Assembly: GCA_963709505.1 (NCBI GenBank)
Contig: CAVPXC010000033.1
Span: 62,001 to 126,000 of the forward strand
Source: CAVPXC01 sp963709505
GTDB taxonomy: Bacteria > Chloroflexota > Anaerolineae > JAAEKA01
Length of the DNA stretch: 64,000 nucleotides
Reading direction: 5' to 3'
The notes beneath the pieces were generated by a model, which ran no database searches, had not been told where the DNA came from, and saw nothing but the letters and a program-made list of their open reading frames with translations. Both the position numbers and the translations under genes were made by a program. Of this stretch, positions 28,276 through 36,895 are shown in pieces; position 1 is the stretch's first letter, and every line of letters begins with the position of its first letter.

Positions 28276-29155
28276 TTATCCGATGGTAGCGCTCTTGGAA
28301 GAACGCGGTCAATGGCGCTACGTAATCTTGATTCGTGGCCACGTCGATCCGATCGACGCCGGCCTGGCGGAAGGCCCGGGTTGTATTCGTTCGCAAAGCG
28401 TCCATACGCTTCTGGAACGCTGCTCGCCAGGCCTTGCTGCCCGTGTCTGCCCACACGATCTCGCCGGTCTCGGGGTCTTCCAGGGCCAGCAGACCTACGT
28501 TGCCCATCGTCTTCTCAAGCGGGTCGTGCAGGTCCACGGCGATCAGGTCGTGACGCCGGTTGGTGACGGCGAGGGCCGTGCGATAGCTGTCCGGGATGGC
28601 CAGAAAATCAGAGACCAGGAAGATGATGCTGCGGCGCTTCAAGATGTGATTGACCGTGTCAAGGGCCAGTCTGATATCCGTGCCTTTGTGCTGTGGCTCA
28701 AAAGCCAACAGCTCGCGGATCAGGCGCAGTACGTGTTTGCGGCCCTTGCGCGGCGGGATATACAGCTCCACCTGGTCGGTAAAGATCAGCAGGCCCACCC
28801 GATCGTTGTTGGTGGTTGCCGCAAAGCTCAGCACTGCGGTCAGCTCGGCCGCCAGTTCACGTTTGAAGCGCTGAACCGAGCCGAAGTTCTCCGACGCGCT
28901 GGCGTCCACCACCAGCATCACCGTCAGCTCGCGCTCCTCGACGAAGCGCTTGACGTACGGCTCGCCCGTTCGGGCGGTCACGTTCCAATCGATCGTGCGC
29001 ACGTCATCGCCCGGCTGGTAGGGCCGCACCTCTTCGAACTCCATGCCGCGGCCCTTGAAGACCGAGTGATACTCGCCCGCAAAGCTGTCGTTAACCAGCC
29101 GCTTGGTGCGGATTTCGATGTGGCGGATCTTACTGATGAGGTCGTTTGATAGCAT
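28268..29155 (-). CDS. DUF58 protein of the Bat operon
   Basis: 295 residues. Signature block GRGMEFEEVRPYQPGDDVRTIDWNVTARTGEPYVKRFVEERELTV (residues about 32-80), then a vWA-like fold (LVVDASASENFG, FLVSDFLA). DUF58 proteins accompany MoxR AAA ATPases in nearly all phyla. Soluble, without TM helices. The stop codon lies in the 50-bp palindrome. Confidence 0.93.
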   Translation of the reverse strand: MLSNDLISKIRHIEIRTKRLVNDSFAGEYHSVFKGRGMEFEEVRPYQPGDDVRTIDWNVTARTGEPYVKRFVEERELTVMLVVDASASENFGSVQRFKRELAAELTAVLSFAATTNNDRVGLLIFTDQVELYIPPRKGRKHVLRLIRELLAFEPQHKGTDIRLALDTVNHILKRRSIIFLVSDFLAIPDSYRTALAVTNRRHDLIAVDLHDPLEKTMGNVGLLALEDPETGEIVWADTGSKAWRAAFQKRMDALRTNTTRAFRQAGVDRIDVATNQDYVAPLTAFFQERYHRIRH

Positions 29156-29173
29156 GATGTTACAGTCCGTTCT

Positions 29174-29322
29174 GGGGTCGGAGTGTCGGGGGGTCGGAGT
29201 GTCAGGTGTCAGGTGTCGGAGTGTCAGGTGTCAGGTGTTAGCCCGGAAACAGATAGTTTAGCACGACTGTCCACGATCTACTGACACTTTGACACCTGAC
29301 ACTCCGACCCTCCGACACTCCG
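29174..29322. repeat. Quasi-palindrome of GGAGTGTCAGGTGTC words
   Basis: The 5' arm (29174-29239) repeats GGAGTGTC/AGGTGTC words; the 3' arm (29280-29322) reads CTGACACTTTGACACCTGAC and on. It fills the gap between moxR and DUF58 and begins one base after the moxR stop (minus strand). The same words are at 41563-41730 and 55412-55534. Confidence 0.92.
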
Positions 29323-29323
29323 C

Positions 29324-30386
29324 CTACGGCACCGGCGTATAATCCAAAATCCGCCGTACGATATGATCGCTGGTGATGTTCTCGGCCTCGGCCTCGTAGG
29401 TCGTGATAATACGATGGCGCAGGACGTCCGGGGCGATCTGTTTGATGTCTTCGGGCGTCACAAAGCCGCGGCCCTGCAGGAAGGCGTGGGCGCGGGCGGC
29501 CAGGATGAGGTTGATGCTGGCGCGCGGCGAGGCGCCAAACTGGATCAGGGTGTTCAGGTCGGCCAGGCCATTGTTGCCTGGCTGGCGGGTGCGGATAACC
29601 AGGTCCAGCACGTAGTTCTTGATCTTGTCGTCCACGTAGACCTGCTTGACGGTCTCACGGGCGTGCAGGATATCGACCGGTCTGACCACTGGTGTGACCG
29701 TGGGCAGCGCCGCGCCGGTCATGCGGTCCATGATGATGCGCTCTTCGACCCGGCTGGGGTAGTCCACGCGCACCTTGAGCATGAAGCGATCGACCTGGGC
29801 CTCCGGCAGAGGGTAGGTGCCCTCCTGCTCGATGGGGTTCATGGTGGCCATGACCAGAAACAGATCGTCCATCTTGTAAGTCGTGTCGCCGATGGTGACT
29901 TGGCGTTCCTGCATCGCCTCCAGCAGGGCGCTCTGCACCTTGGCCGGTGCGCGGTTGATCTCGTCGGCCAGGATCAGGCTGGCGAAGATCGGGCCTTGAT
30001 GCACGCTGAACTCGCTCTGTGCGTGGGTTGTAGATCTGCGTGCCCACCAGGTCGGCCGGCAGCAGGTCAGGTGTAAACTGGATACGGGCGAAATCGGCCT
30101 GGATGGCCTGCGCCACGGTTTTGATGAGCAGCGTCTTAGCCAGTCCAGGCACGCCCTCCAGCAGCACGTGGCCGTCGGCCAGCAGGGCAATCAACACCCG
30201 CTCCACGAGCGCTTCCTGGCCCACCATCACCTTGTTGATCTCGGCCAGCAGGGCGGGGATGAAGCCGGCCTCCTGCTTGACGTAGGCGTTCAACTCACGA
30301 ATGGCGACGCCCTGCGCGCCGTTGTTTCCGTTCGTCAGGCGGGTGGGAGTCGTCGTATTCAGCTCGCGGTATGAAGTCATATCCAT
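29324..30386 (-). CDS. MoxR-family AAA+ ATPase (one apparent frameshift)
   Basis: It starts MDMTSYRELNTTTPTRLT at 30386 behind AAGGAGA. Walker A GVPGLAKT, then FTPDLLPADLVGTQIYNPRT; after a break near 30013 the frame continues EFSVHQGPIFASLILADEINRAPAKVQSALLEAM (Walker B), PIEQEGTYPLPEAQVDRFML (sensor 1 and arginine region) and a lid domain. About 353 residues after removing one base. First gene of the Bat operon; it powers chaperone-like remodelling of the vWA/DUF58 partners. Confidence 0.92.
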
Positions 30387-30528
30387 TGTCGTGTCTCCTT
30401 CTCGATTGCGCGTGTACTGTCGTTTAAGCCCTAACCTGGACAATCATAGCAGCAACACAAGTCCTTTGCCTTTAAGCGCACCTGCGCATCGCCTTAAAGA
30501 GAGTTTTAAGCCGCCGTGAATTCGCATA

Positions 30529-30732
30529 AGAAAGGTCCAGTCTTCGGCGACTGGACCTTTCTTAGATAACGCGACCCCGTAACCAGAAAGGTCCAGTCTT
30601 CGGCGACTGGACCTTTCTTAGATAACGCAACCCCGCAACCAGAAAGGTCCAGTCTTCGGCGACTGGACCTTTCTTAGATAACGCAACCCCGCAACCAGAA
30701 AGGTCCAGCCTCGGAAGACTGGACCTTTCTGA
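30529..30732. repeat. Four tandem copies of a 56-bp hairpin unit
   Basis: Unit starts are at 30529, 30585, 30641 and 30697 (constant 56-bp period). Each has a 14-base stem AGAAAGGTCCAGTC...GACTGGACCTTTCT around TTCGGC-type loops plus a spacer TTAGATAACGCAACCCCGCAACC. Units 2 and 3 are almost identical; the last is a half unit with an altered loop. Between moxR and the holin-like gene. Confidence 0.95.
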
Positions 30733-30758
30733 GAGGCCAAGATTTGGATCGAGGCTGG

Positions 30759-31124
30759 CTAGGCGATTCCAATCAGGCCGAGGAACCAGTTGATGACCCA
30801 TGTCACCACGCCGATGCCAATGGCGGCGACGATGGCGCCGACAAAGCCATTCACCTTCATGCCCTTGACGAACCGAGCGCTGATCAAAATCACCACAGCT
30901 GCGACGATCAGATTGATGATTGCGCTCAGCCAAGCACCACTGACGGTGAAACCAAAGCTTAGCAACCAAGCAATGATGCCGCCGACGATGGCGATGACTG
31001 CTGCCGCGATGAGTGCGGGCACGAAGCCATCGAGCGAGATGCCAAGGTTGAGCTTGGCAACGATGAAGATGACGACGGCCGCTGCCACCCAGGCAAGTAG
31101 AATACCGAGAATAGTACCAGTCAT
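30759..31124 (-). CDS. Holin-like small membrane protein (phage_holin_4_2 type)
   Basis: 121 residues with four hydrophobic helices (ILGILLAWVAAAVVIFIVAKL; ALIAAAVIAIVGGIIAWLL; SAIINLIVAAVVILISARF; IVAAIGIGVVTWVINWFLG) and the internal pattern GFVPALIAAAVI / GFVGAIVAAIGI. GGAG precedes the ATG. Similar chromosomal proteins are annotated as phage holin family 4 superfamily IV, but no phage genes surround it, so a housekeeping membrane role is more likely. Confidence 0.72.
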   Translation of the reverse strand: MTGTILGILLAWVAAAVVIFIVAKLNLGISLDGFVPALIAAAVIAIVGGIIAWLLSFGFTVSGAWLSAIINLIVAAVVILISARFVKGMKVNGFVGAIVAAIGIGVVTWVINWFLGLIGIA

Positions 31125-31288
31125 AGCGTTGCTCCTTCTTTAGATCAGAAAAGATGATTGGGTGCAATTCACCCTATATACGATTTTACCAGAAGAATCA
31201 AAAAATGTCTATAGCCAATTTTTGACGCCCGCCTGCACCCATCCGGCAAATCTGATGGCTCCAGCAAGACCAGACAACGTATCCCGGC

Positions 31289-31939
31289 TCATCCGAACGC
31301 GGTCACGTCGGGTTTGACGAGGTTCATCGTGTAGGCGAGCCGGTGGCCGATTACCGTGCTCTCGGCAAAACCTGCCCCACGCGCCAAAGCACGCAGCGTA
31401 TCCATGCCCTGAAAGTGCGGATCCGGCAACACCTCGGTGACCGACAGGACCCCGCCCGGCTTCAACGCCCTAAAAATCTCAACCAAAGCTGCCTCGCGGT
31501 CGAGGATTTCGCCCAAGACGGTACAGAGCAGCGCACGATCGAAGGCCGCCTCTGTCAGCTTGCCCTCGCCGAGGCCGGCTTGGACGAAACGCACGTTCGT
31601 CACGTTGGCCGCCGCGGCCCTGGCTTGCGCACGCTGCAGCTGTTCAGCCTGGAAGTCCACCGCCACGACCTCTCCGTCAGGGCTGACCCGCCGGCCGGCC
31701 GGGATGGTCAGCCGTCCCGGCCCGCAGCCGGCGTCCAGAACGGCCATGCCCGGCGTCAGGCCAGCGCGCTCTACCAACACCTTGCTGCTGGCCACAGTCT
31801 CCATGTACGGATTCTCCAGCAGCCAGTCGAGCCACCAGGGACAGGGCACGAAGCGACGTCGCGAGATCCAACGCACCGATAGCCCGATGCTTACGATCCC
31901 GACCAACAGCAGCAGCACGACTCGGAACAGCGTCTTCAT
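31289..31939 (-). CDS. Membrane-anchored SAM-dependent methyltransferase
   Basis: 216 residues. An N-terminal TM helix (VVLLLLVGIVSIGLSVRWI) is followed by a class I methyltransferase fold with motif I VLDAGCGPGRLTIPA, motif II VVAVDFQAEQL and post-II LKPGGVLSVTEVLPDP. Substrate unknown; the fold and LPDPHFQG segment resemble UbiE/COQ5-like enzymes. Adjacent to a second methyltransferase on the same strand. Confidence 0.82.
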   Translation of the reverse strand: MKTLFRVVLLLLVGIVSIGLSVRWISRRRFVPCPWWLDWLLENPYMETVASSKVLVERAGLTPGMAVLDAGCGPGRLTIPAGRRVSPDGEVVAVDFQAEQLQRAQARAAAANVTNVRFVQAGLGEGKLTEAAFDRALLCTVLGEILDREAALVEIFRALKPGGVLSVTEVLPDPHFQGMDTLRALARGAGFAESTVIGHRLAYTMNLVKPDVTAFG

Positions 31940-32026
31940 GCCCGCACCTCACTCGCGGTTTGTGGCTTTGCAAGTCCGTGGCGCCCTCAACAGGCGCCAA
32001 TCGAAACCTGCACCGAGGCTTCTCGC

Positions 32027-32820
32027 TTATTTCCGGCCCACAAACAGCCCGTAGCCCATCTTGCGCATCACGTCGGGTGGCCAGTTGAATTGCTCCTTAA
32101 TGGACTGCCTGACGCCGGACTGGGTGATGATCAGACGTAGGGCGCGACCCCAGGCCCGCAACAGCCAACGCCAGCCTATCCACTGCATGCGATCCTTGAC
32201 TTCCTGCCCAGGGTCGATCTGATGGCTTCTCACCACGCGCTCCTGCAACCCCGATTTATCCCAGAGCGTCTGCCAACCCGCGATCGTCGGCATCTCCGAA
32301 GCCGTGCCGATGAGCGCCTGGGCCCGCGCGGCAAGCTCGGGAGACACCTCGTCGATCCAGAACATCTCGTTGATCCCCACGTATCCGCCGGGCTTGGTCA
32401 CTCGTACACACTCAGCGATCGCCCGCCGCTTGTCCGGCACGAAAACAAGCACGGACTCGCAGAAGACGACGTTAAACCGGCCGGCTTCGAAGGGCAGAGC
32501 GAGCACATCGGCGACTTCGAAACTCGACCTTGTCCTCGATGTGCTCTTCTTTGGCGCGCTCGGTGCGACCACTCGACCATTTTCTCGGAGATGTCCACGC
32601 CCACGACGCGACAGCCGTGCTTTTTGGCGACGTAGGCAGGAGCGACGCCGATGCCGCAGCCGACATTCAGCACCTCACGCGCAGAATCGACGTGGCACAG
32701 CGCCAAGAGCTCATCCGTCGATGCAAACCCACCTGGGTGTTTCGTTACACCGACAAGGGCCTGCAGATCAAGAAACGGCACGGCCGGCGCAACGCTCTTT
32801 TCCTGTATCATGGTTGTCAT
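32027..32820 (-). CDS. SAM-dependent methyltransferase (two apparent frameshifts)
   Basis: MTTMIQEKSVAPAVPFLDLQALVG start at 32820, motif I EVLNVGCGIGVAPAYVAKKHGCRVVGVDIS, then in a second frame ERAKEEHIEDKVEF and in a third EVADVLALPFEAGRFNVVFCESVLVFV, KPGGYVGINEMFWID and a C-terminal helical tail. Two single-base removals (near 32520 and 32569) give about 263 residues with the full methyltransferase motif set. Substrate unknown. Confidence 0.8.
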
Positions 32821-33036
32821 GGTCTTCGCTCCTTTCTCCGCAAAGGAATGGCCCCTGGGTGGTCGAATATAGTAATCTTATTCCGAACTACTATTCACAG
32901 TATAAGCTTGTTTTCACCGTCTGTCAAGCACTTTTTTTTTCGCCGGCGACTGGACGACAAAAACGACCCTTTAGACCAAGAAGTGGCCAAAAGAGTCGCT
33001 GTTGACGACCTATGAAAGTAGCTTGGGTGGCACAAT

Positions 33037-33545
33037 TCATTCCAGAGGCTGTCCGAACCGCTCGTGATGAACCACCTCGGAGACTGGCTTGCGCTGCTTC
33101 TTGCCCTGCCCGCCGGGCTGCACCGGATAGCCGAACGGCAAGACAGCCAGCACATCAAGCGTGTCCGGAATGTCCAAGAGCGCATTGATCTCGGGCATTC
33201 CCACAAAGCCCACCCAGTTCGAGCCGACCCCTTCCGACCAAGCCGCCAAGGTCATCGATTGGATCGCGCGGCTCTGCATCGGACACTGCGAATTTCGTCC
33301 TTTCGATCACCACGACGATCGCCAGCGGCGCCTGGGCGATATACGGCCCGGTGCGCGCGGCGACGGCCAAACGGCGCAGCATGTCGCGGTTTTCGACGAC
33401 GATAAAATGCCAGGGCTGGCCGTTCATGCTGCTAGCCGTCAGCCGGCCCGCCTCGACGATCCGGGTGACGACGTTCTGGCGGCACGGGCTTATCCTGATA
33501 ACCGCGCACGGCGAGCACCGTGCGCACAGACTCGAAAACTGCCAT
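33037..33545 (-). CDS. Nitroreductase family protein (two apparent frameshifts)
   Basis: It starts MAVFESVRTVLAVRGYQDKPV (33545), continues in the next frame as EAGRLTASSMNGQPWHFIVVENRDMLRRLAVAARTGPYIAQAPLAIVVV and then MQSRAIQSMTLAAWSEGVGSNWVGFV...LAVLPFGYP. The FMN-binding R-x-x-R-x-[YF] start, the NGQPWHF block, the GVGSNWVGF block and the PFGYP loop are nitroreductase hallmarks. Single-base removals near 33475 and 33270 restore about 168 residues. NAD(P)H-dependent flavin reductase, substrate unknown. Confidence 0.85.
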
Positions 33546-33616
33546 ACGATATCTCCTCTCTGACTTAGCCAGGGTTCATTTTGGTGTCATTGTGTCCAAA
33601 GTGTTACAATCTTGCT

Positions 33617-33640
33617 ACCGTGTATTGTGTAGAACGCGGT
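33617..33640 (+). promoter_or_regulatory. Possible operator of the XRE gene
   Basis: ACCGTGTA (33617-33624) followed by TTGTGTAGAACGCGGT repeats, in degenerate form, the dyad found in the promoter at 34256-34302, suggesting a shared operator for the XRE protein encoded between them. Confidence 0.4.
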
Positions 33641-33718
33641 GTCCTGCAAGTTGGAAAGCATTATCACACCGATCGAGGCCCGCGTCAAGCGCATGTTTTT
33701 GGGAGAAGGCATCGTTCC

Positions 33719-34237
33719 ATGAAGTATGAGGGCAAATACCGGCCGCTTTTCGATTACCTGTCCCACAGCCACGTGGACGAGGTCGTCTTGACCTTTGCCG
33801 ATATCGAGTGGGAGCTGCAGGCGGCGCTGCCTGCGTCGGCGCGCAACACGCGTGGCTGGTGGAGCAACCGCGGCCGCGGGTCGCTGCAGGCTGCGGCCTG
33901 GATGGAGGCGGGCTACGAGGTGCGCAACATCGACTTGAAGAGGGGGGAAGTCGTGTTCCGAAAGCTGCAACGACGCTACGAAGTCCGGCGCGCCGGCGAT
34001 TCGATCCTGTGGGACGGCGACCTGGTGCACGCGCTGCGCGATCATTTAGGCGTCAGCCAGGCCCAGTTGGCGGAGACTCTCGGCATGCGCCAACAGACCG
34101 TCAGTGAATGGGAGACCGGCGTCTATAACCCCACGCGGGCATCGTCCAAATTCCTCACCCTTGTGGCGGAGCGGGCGGGTTTCAATTTTGGCGAAGAAGA
34201 AAGCGACCAGGGGGACTCCGCATCGCAGCCGGCCTGA
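33719..34237 (+). CDS. XRE-family regulator with N-terminal DUF7662-like domain
   Basis: 172 residues from ATG 33719 (GAGAAGG upstream). The N-terminal half (KYRPLFDYLSHSHVDEVVLTFADIEWELQAALPASARNTRGWWSN) is a small domain seen in proteins of restriction/TA loci. The C-terminal half is a helix-turn-helix (LVHALRDHLGVSQAQLAETLGMRQQTVSEWETGVYNPTRASSKFL). Followed by a RhuM-Fic/Doc gene whose promoter contains a dyad also found upstream of this gene, so it is probably the local repressor. Confidence 0.75.
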   Translation: MKYEGKYRPLFDYLSHSHVDEVVLTFADIEWELQAALPASARNTRGWWSNRGRGSLQAAAWMEAGYEVRNIDLKRGEVVFRKLQRRYEVRRAGDSILWDGDLVHALRDHLGVSQAQLAETLGMRQQTVSEWETGVYNPTRASSKFLTLVAERAGFNFGEEESDQGDSASQPA

Positions 34238-34255
34238 AATTCGATTGAGTATGTC

Positions 34256-34302
34256 TTGACAATCAAATCGTTACCGTGTAATATGTAACTATTGTACACG
34301 GT
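34256..34302 (+). promoter_or_regulatory. Promoter with overlapping dyad operator for the RhuM-Fic gene
   Basis: TTGACA (34256-34261), 17 bases, TAATAT (34279-34284). A perfect dyad ACCGTGTA (34273-34280) / TACACGGT (34295-34302) overlaps the -10 box and start region, as expected for a repressor site. Confidence 0.75.
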
Positions 34303-34378
34303 CACACAGAACTGTTGTTCGCCGTTAACCGCCTGCCGGCCGCACTCTTGCGACGGCGTTCAATGGGGTGGAAAAACC

Positions 34379-35365
34379 ATGTTAACCCAGGCGAAAGATT
34401 CAAGTGATCACGGCGAGATTGTGATCTACCAACCAGCAGAGGGTGGTCCCACCCTGGAGGTGCGCCTCGAAAAGGACACGATCTGGTTGGATGCTCACCA
34501 GATGGCGGCTCTCTTCGAACGAAACCGCACGGTGATCGTTCGACACATCGGAAATGTCTACGCCACAGGTGAGCTCTCACCGGAGTCAACCTGTGCAAAA
34601 AATGCACAGGTTGCTGCTGATGGCAAGCTTCGGCAGATGGATCGCTACAACTTGGACATGATCATCGCCGTCGGCTACAAGGTAAACTCCAAGCGCGGTA
34701 CCCAGTTCCGGATTTGGGCAACGGGCGTGCTGCGCGATCATCTGCTCAAGGGCTACTCCGTCAACCAGCGCCGGCTCAACGAGCTGCGCCAGTCGCTGCG
34801 GCTGGTGGAACAGGTCCTTGACCAAGGCGAGGTAACTTCAGACCAGGCGACGGCACTGTTGCACGTGGTCACCGACTATGCCTATGCCCTCGATCTGTTA
34901 GACGACTATGACCACCAGCGCGTCGCGGCTCTGCCAACCCGACCCGACCAGGCGGTAGGGATCGGCTATGAAGAAGCGCTTGAGATCATCGGCCAATTGC
35001 GTGAGAAGTTCGGCGCGTCGACTCTCTTCGGCCGGGAAAAGGACGATAGCCTGCACAGCTCGCTCAACGCGATCCTACAGACCTTCGACGGCCAGGACGT
35101 TTATCCGAGCCTCGAGGAAAAGGCAGCGCATCTGCTCTATTTCCTGGTCAAGAACCACAGCTTTGTGGACGGCAACAAGCGGATCGCGGCCGCGTTGTTC
35201 CTGTGGTTCATGCAGAAGAACGCTTACCTGCGGCGGGAGGACGGCACAAAACGCATCGCCGACAATGCCCTGGTGGCGATGACGCTCTTGATCGCGGTGA
35301 GCGAGCCGGCGGAGAAGCGCGTGATTGTCGCCCTGGTGGTGAATATGATCAACGGTAGGAACTGA
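34379..35365 (+). CDS. RhuM-like N-terminus fused to Fic/Doc domain
   Basis: 328 residues from ATG 34379. Residues 10-125 match RhuM/virulence-type proteins (EIVIYQPAEGGPTLEVRLEKDTIWLDAHQMAALFERNRTVI, NLDMIIAVGYKVNSKRGTQFRIWAT). The C-terminal 120 residues form a Fic/Doc domain with HSFVDGNKRIAAALF (H-x-F-x-D-G-N-K-R). Doc-type domains phosphorylate or AMPylate target proteins and are often toxins. No antitoxin of the Phd type is adjacent; the XRE regulator upstream may control expression. Reading frame intact. Confidence 0.88.
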   Translation: MLTQAKDSSDHGEIVIYQPAEGGPTLEVRLEKDTIWLDAHQMAALFERNRTVIVRHIGNVYATGELSPESTCAKNAQVAADGKLRQMDRYNLDMIIAVGYKVNSKRGTQFRIWATGVLRDHLLKGYSVNQRRLNELRQSLRLVEQVLDQGEVTSDQATALLHVVTDYAYALDLLDDYDHQRVAALPTRPDQAVGIGYEEALEIIGQLREKFGASTLFGREKDDSLHSSLNAILQTFDGQDVYPSLEEKAAHLLYFLVKNHSFVDGNKRIAAALFLWFMQKNAYLRREDGTKRIADNALVAMTLLIAVSEPAEKRVIVALVVNMINGRN

Positions 35366-35471
35366 CGTCATCTTAAAGAAGTCACGCCTTGCCAGGCCCC
35401 TCAGACGAAAGTTACCACCAATTGGGTTGAAACGAATTGTTGACCCGTCGCGGTCGCTCCGGCGGCTCGAG

Positions 35472-35500
35472 TTGCTAGATTACCAGCCTATTGGTATAAT
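35472..35500 (+). promoter_or_regulatory. Promoter of the UPF0175/DUF3368 TA pair
   Basis: TTGCTA, 17 bases, TATAAT (35495-35500). The dyad TACCA-GCCTAT-TGGTA (35481-35496) runs into the -10 box, a likely site for antitoxin autoregulation. Confidence 0.75.
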
Positions 35501-35550
35501 CGGAGAATGAATTGAACGAGACGATACCAACAGGGTTTTGGAGTTTGCGC

Positions 35551-35835
35551 ATGATGATGGAAACGACCTTTGAAGTTAGCTTGCCAACACCTTTGCTTCG
35601 CTTGGGCCTGGACAAAGACGAAGTACAGCACCGAATCACCGAATGGCTGGTTTTGTCTCTGTTTGTCGAGGACCGAGTCTCCTCAGGGAAGGCGGCCCGC
35701 TTGCTGAACATCAGCCGAGTGGCCTTTCTGGACCTACTGCGGGCGCGCGGCATCGCCTATGTGGATTACACGCCTGACGAACTGGCCGAGGAGTTCCAGG
35801 CTGTCGAAATGTTAGACGTTAAGCAGAGCCAATGA
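35551..35835 (+). CDS. UPF0175 antitoxin
   Basis: 94 residues from the first ATG of an ATGATGATG run (GGAG 9 bases upstream). ITEWLVLSLFVEDRVSSGKAARLLNISRVAFLDLLRARGIAYVDYTPDELAEEF is the UPF0175 DNA-binding and toxin-neutralising pattern. It overlaps the toxin gene by 4 bases. Confidence 0.88.
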   Translation: MMMETTFEVSLPTPLLRLGLDKDEVQHRITEWLVLSLFVEDRVSSGKAARLLNISRVAFLDLLRARGIAYVDYTPDELAEEFQAVEMLDVKQSQ

Positions 35836-36317
35836 TCGTCGTCTCCAATACCACACCGCTGATCGGGCTGGCATCGATTGGCCGCTTCGAGTTGCTGAGC
35901 CGTCTTTTCTCCACCGTCAACATCGCTCAAGCGGTCTACGACGAGATTGTGGTGGCCGGGCGGGAGAAAGGCATCGCCATACGCGAAGTTTCGACGTCCT
36001 CCTGGGTCAAGACCGTAGCTGTCAGAGATCGTCTGGCCGTCGAAGTCCTGCTTGACGAACTAGACGCAGGTGAAGCCGAGACGATTGTTTTGGCACGCGA
36101 GCTTGGCGCTGAATGGGTGCTGATGGATGAGCGAAAGGGACGCCGTAAGCTCGACCAGCTAGGGCTGAGGAAAATCGGAACACTGGGCATTCTGCTCAAA
36201 GCCAAAGAGCTGAGGTTAGTGTCAGTAATCCAACCTGATATCGAACGATTGCGCCAACAGGGGTTCAGCCTTAGCCAGGCAGTGGTCGACGCGGTGCTCC
36301 AACAGGCCAACGAGTAG
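35832..36317 (+). CDS. DUF3368 PIN-domain toxin
   Basis: 161 residues. MIVVSNTTPLIGLASIGRFELL (acidic strand modified to SNTTPL as in DUF3368), EAETIVLARELGAEWVLMDERKGRRKLDQLGL supplies the conserved E and D residues of the PIN site, and IGTLGILLKAKELRLV is the family helix. Ribonuclease toxin partner of the UPF0175 protein encoded just before it. Confidence 0.9.
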   Translation: MIVVSNTTPLIGLASIGRFELLSRLFSTVNIAQAVYDEIVVAGREKGIAIREVSTSSWVKTVAVRDRLAVEVLLDELDAGEAETIVLARELGAEWVLMDERKGRRKLDQLGLRKIGTLGILLKAKELRLVSVIQPDIERLRQQGFSLSQAVVDAVLQQANE

Positions 36318-36405
36318 CAACACAACTATCACGCGCTCTAAGATTAATGTTTATCGCTAGCGGTTGAGCCGTTACGATGCCAGCGCTTCGGCGTAAGGAA
36401 CGCTT

Positions 36406-36717
36406 ATGGACGAAAGAAAGCGACAAAAGCTGGAGCAGGCAGGATGGAAGGTTGGCTCGACCGAAGAATTTCTTGAGCTCACACCCGAAGAAGCGAACTA
36501 CATCGAACTCAAGCTTGCTTTGGGTTCCTCCCTGCGTGAGATGCGAACGAGCAAGAACATGACCCAGGCTGAACTGGCGATCCTGCTGAAATCCAGCCAA
36601 TCTCGGGTGGCGAAAATGGAAGCCGGAGACCCCACCGTGTCGCTGGATCTGCTTGTACGTTCGCTGTTGTCTTTAGGCTTGACCAAGGAAACCCTGGCCA
36701 GACTCATCATTGCGTAG
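36406..36717 (+). CDS. XRE-family HTH protein (HigA/antitoxin-like)
   Basis: 103 residues. WKVGSTEEFLELTPEEANYIELKLALGSSLREMRTSKNMTQAELAILLKSSQSRVAKMEAGDPTVSLDLLVRSLLSLG: a short N-terminal segment followed by an HTH_3 domain, the layout of antitoxins that normally follow a RelE-like toxin. No RelE-like gene is present upstream; the preceding gene is the PIN toxin. Solitary antitoxin or regulator. Confidence 0.82.
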   Translation: MDERKRQKLEQAGWKVGSTEEFLELTPEEANYIELKLALGSSLREMRTSKNMTQAELAILLKSSQSRVAKMEAGDPTVSLDLLVRSLLSLGLTKETLARLIIA

Positions 36718-36794
36718 CAAAAAACGTGCAAAAACTGTCAGTAGAATTGGCACTCAGCGATGGAAACCATCACCGATACCGCAGCCAAAGAAAG

Positions 36795-36832
36795 GATCAG
36801 CGCCGGTGCTTTTGCATATACCGGCGCTGATC
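36795..36832. terminator. Bidirectional terminator-like hairpin
   Basis: GATCAGCGCCGGT / ACCGGCGCTGATC, perfect 13-base arms with a 12-base loop; A-rich on the left and TTCTT on the right. Between convergent genes. Confidence 0.8.
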
Positions 36833-36895
36833 TTCTTGTCAGCTTGATTCATTGCGGAGCTTACCGCCAAGACACGTGCTTAGATCCCGCCCGCC

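Noticed and set aside
30529..30732. Possible CRISPR array
   Set aside because: The 56-bp period has nearly identical spacers and a long hairpin unit; spacers in CRISPR arrays differ. No cas genes nearby.
30759..31124. Prophage signal from the holin-like gene
   Set aside because: No endolysin, capsid, tail or integrase genes are near; such holin-like proteins are common on chromosomes.
30562..31167. Open frame running through the hairpin array into the holin-like gene
   Set aside because: It is in a different frame from the holin-like gene, and half of it is repeat sequence.
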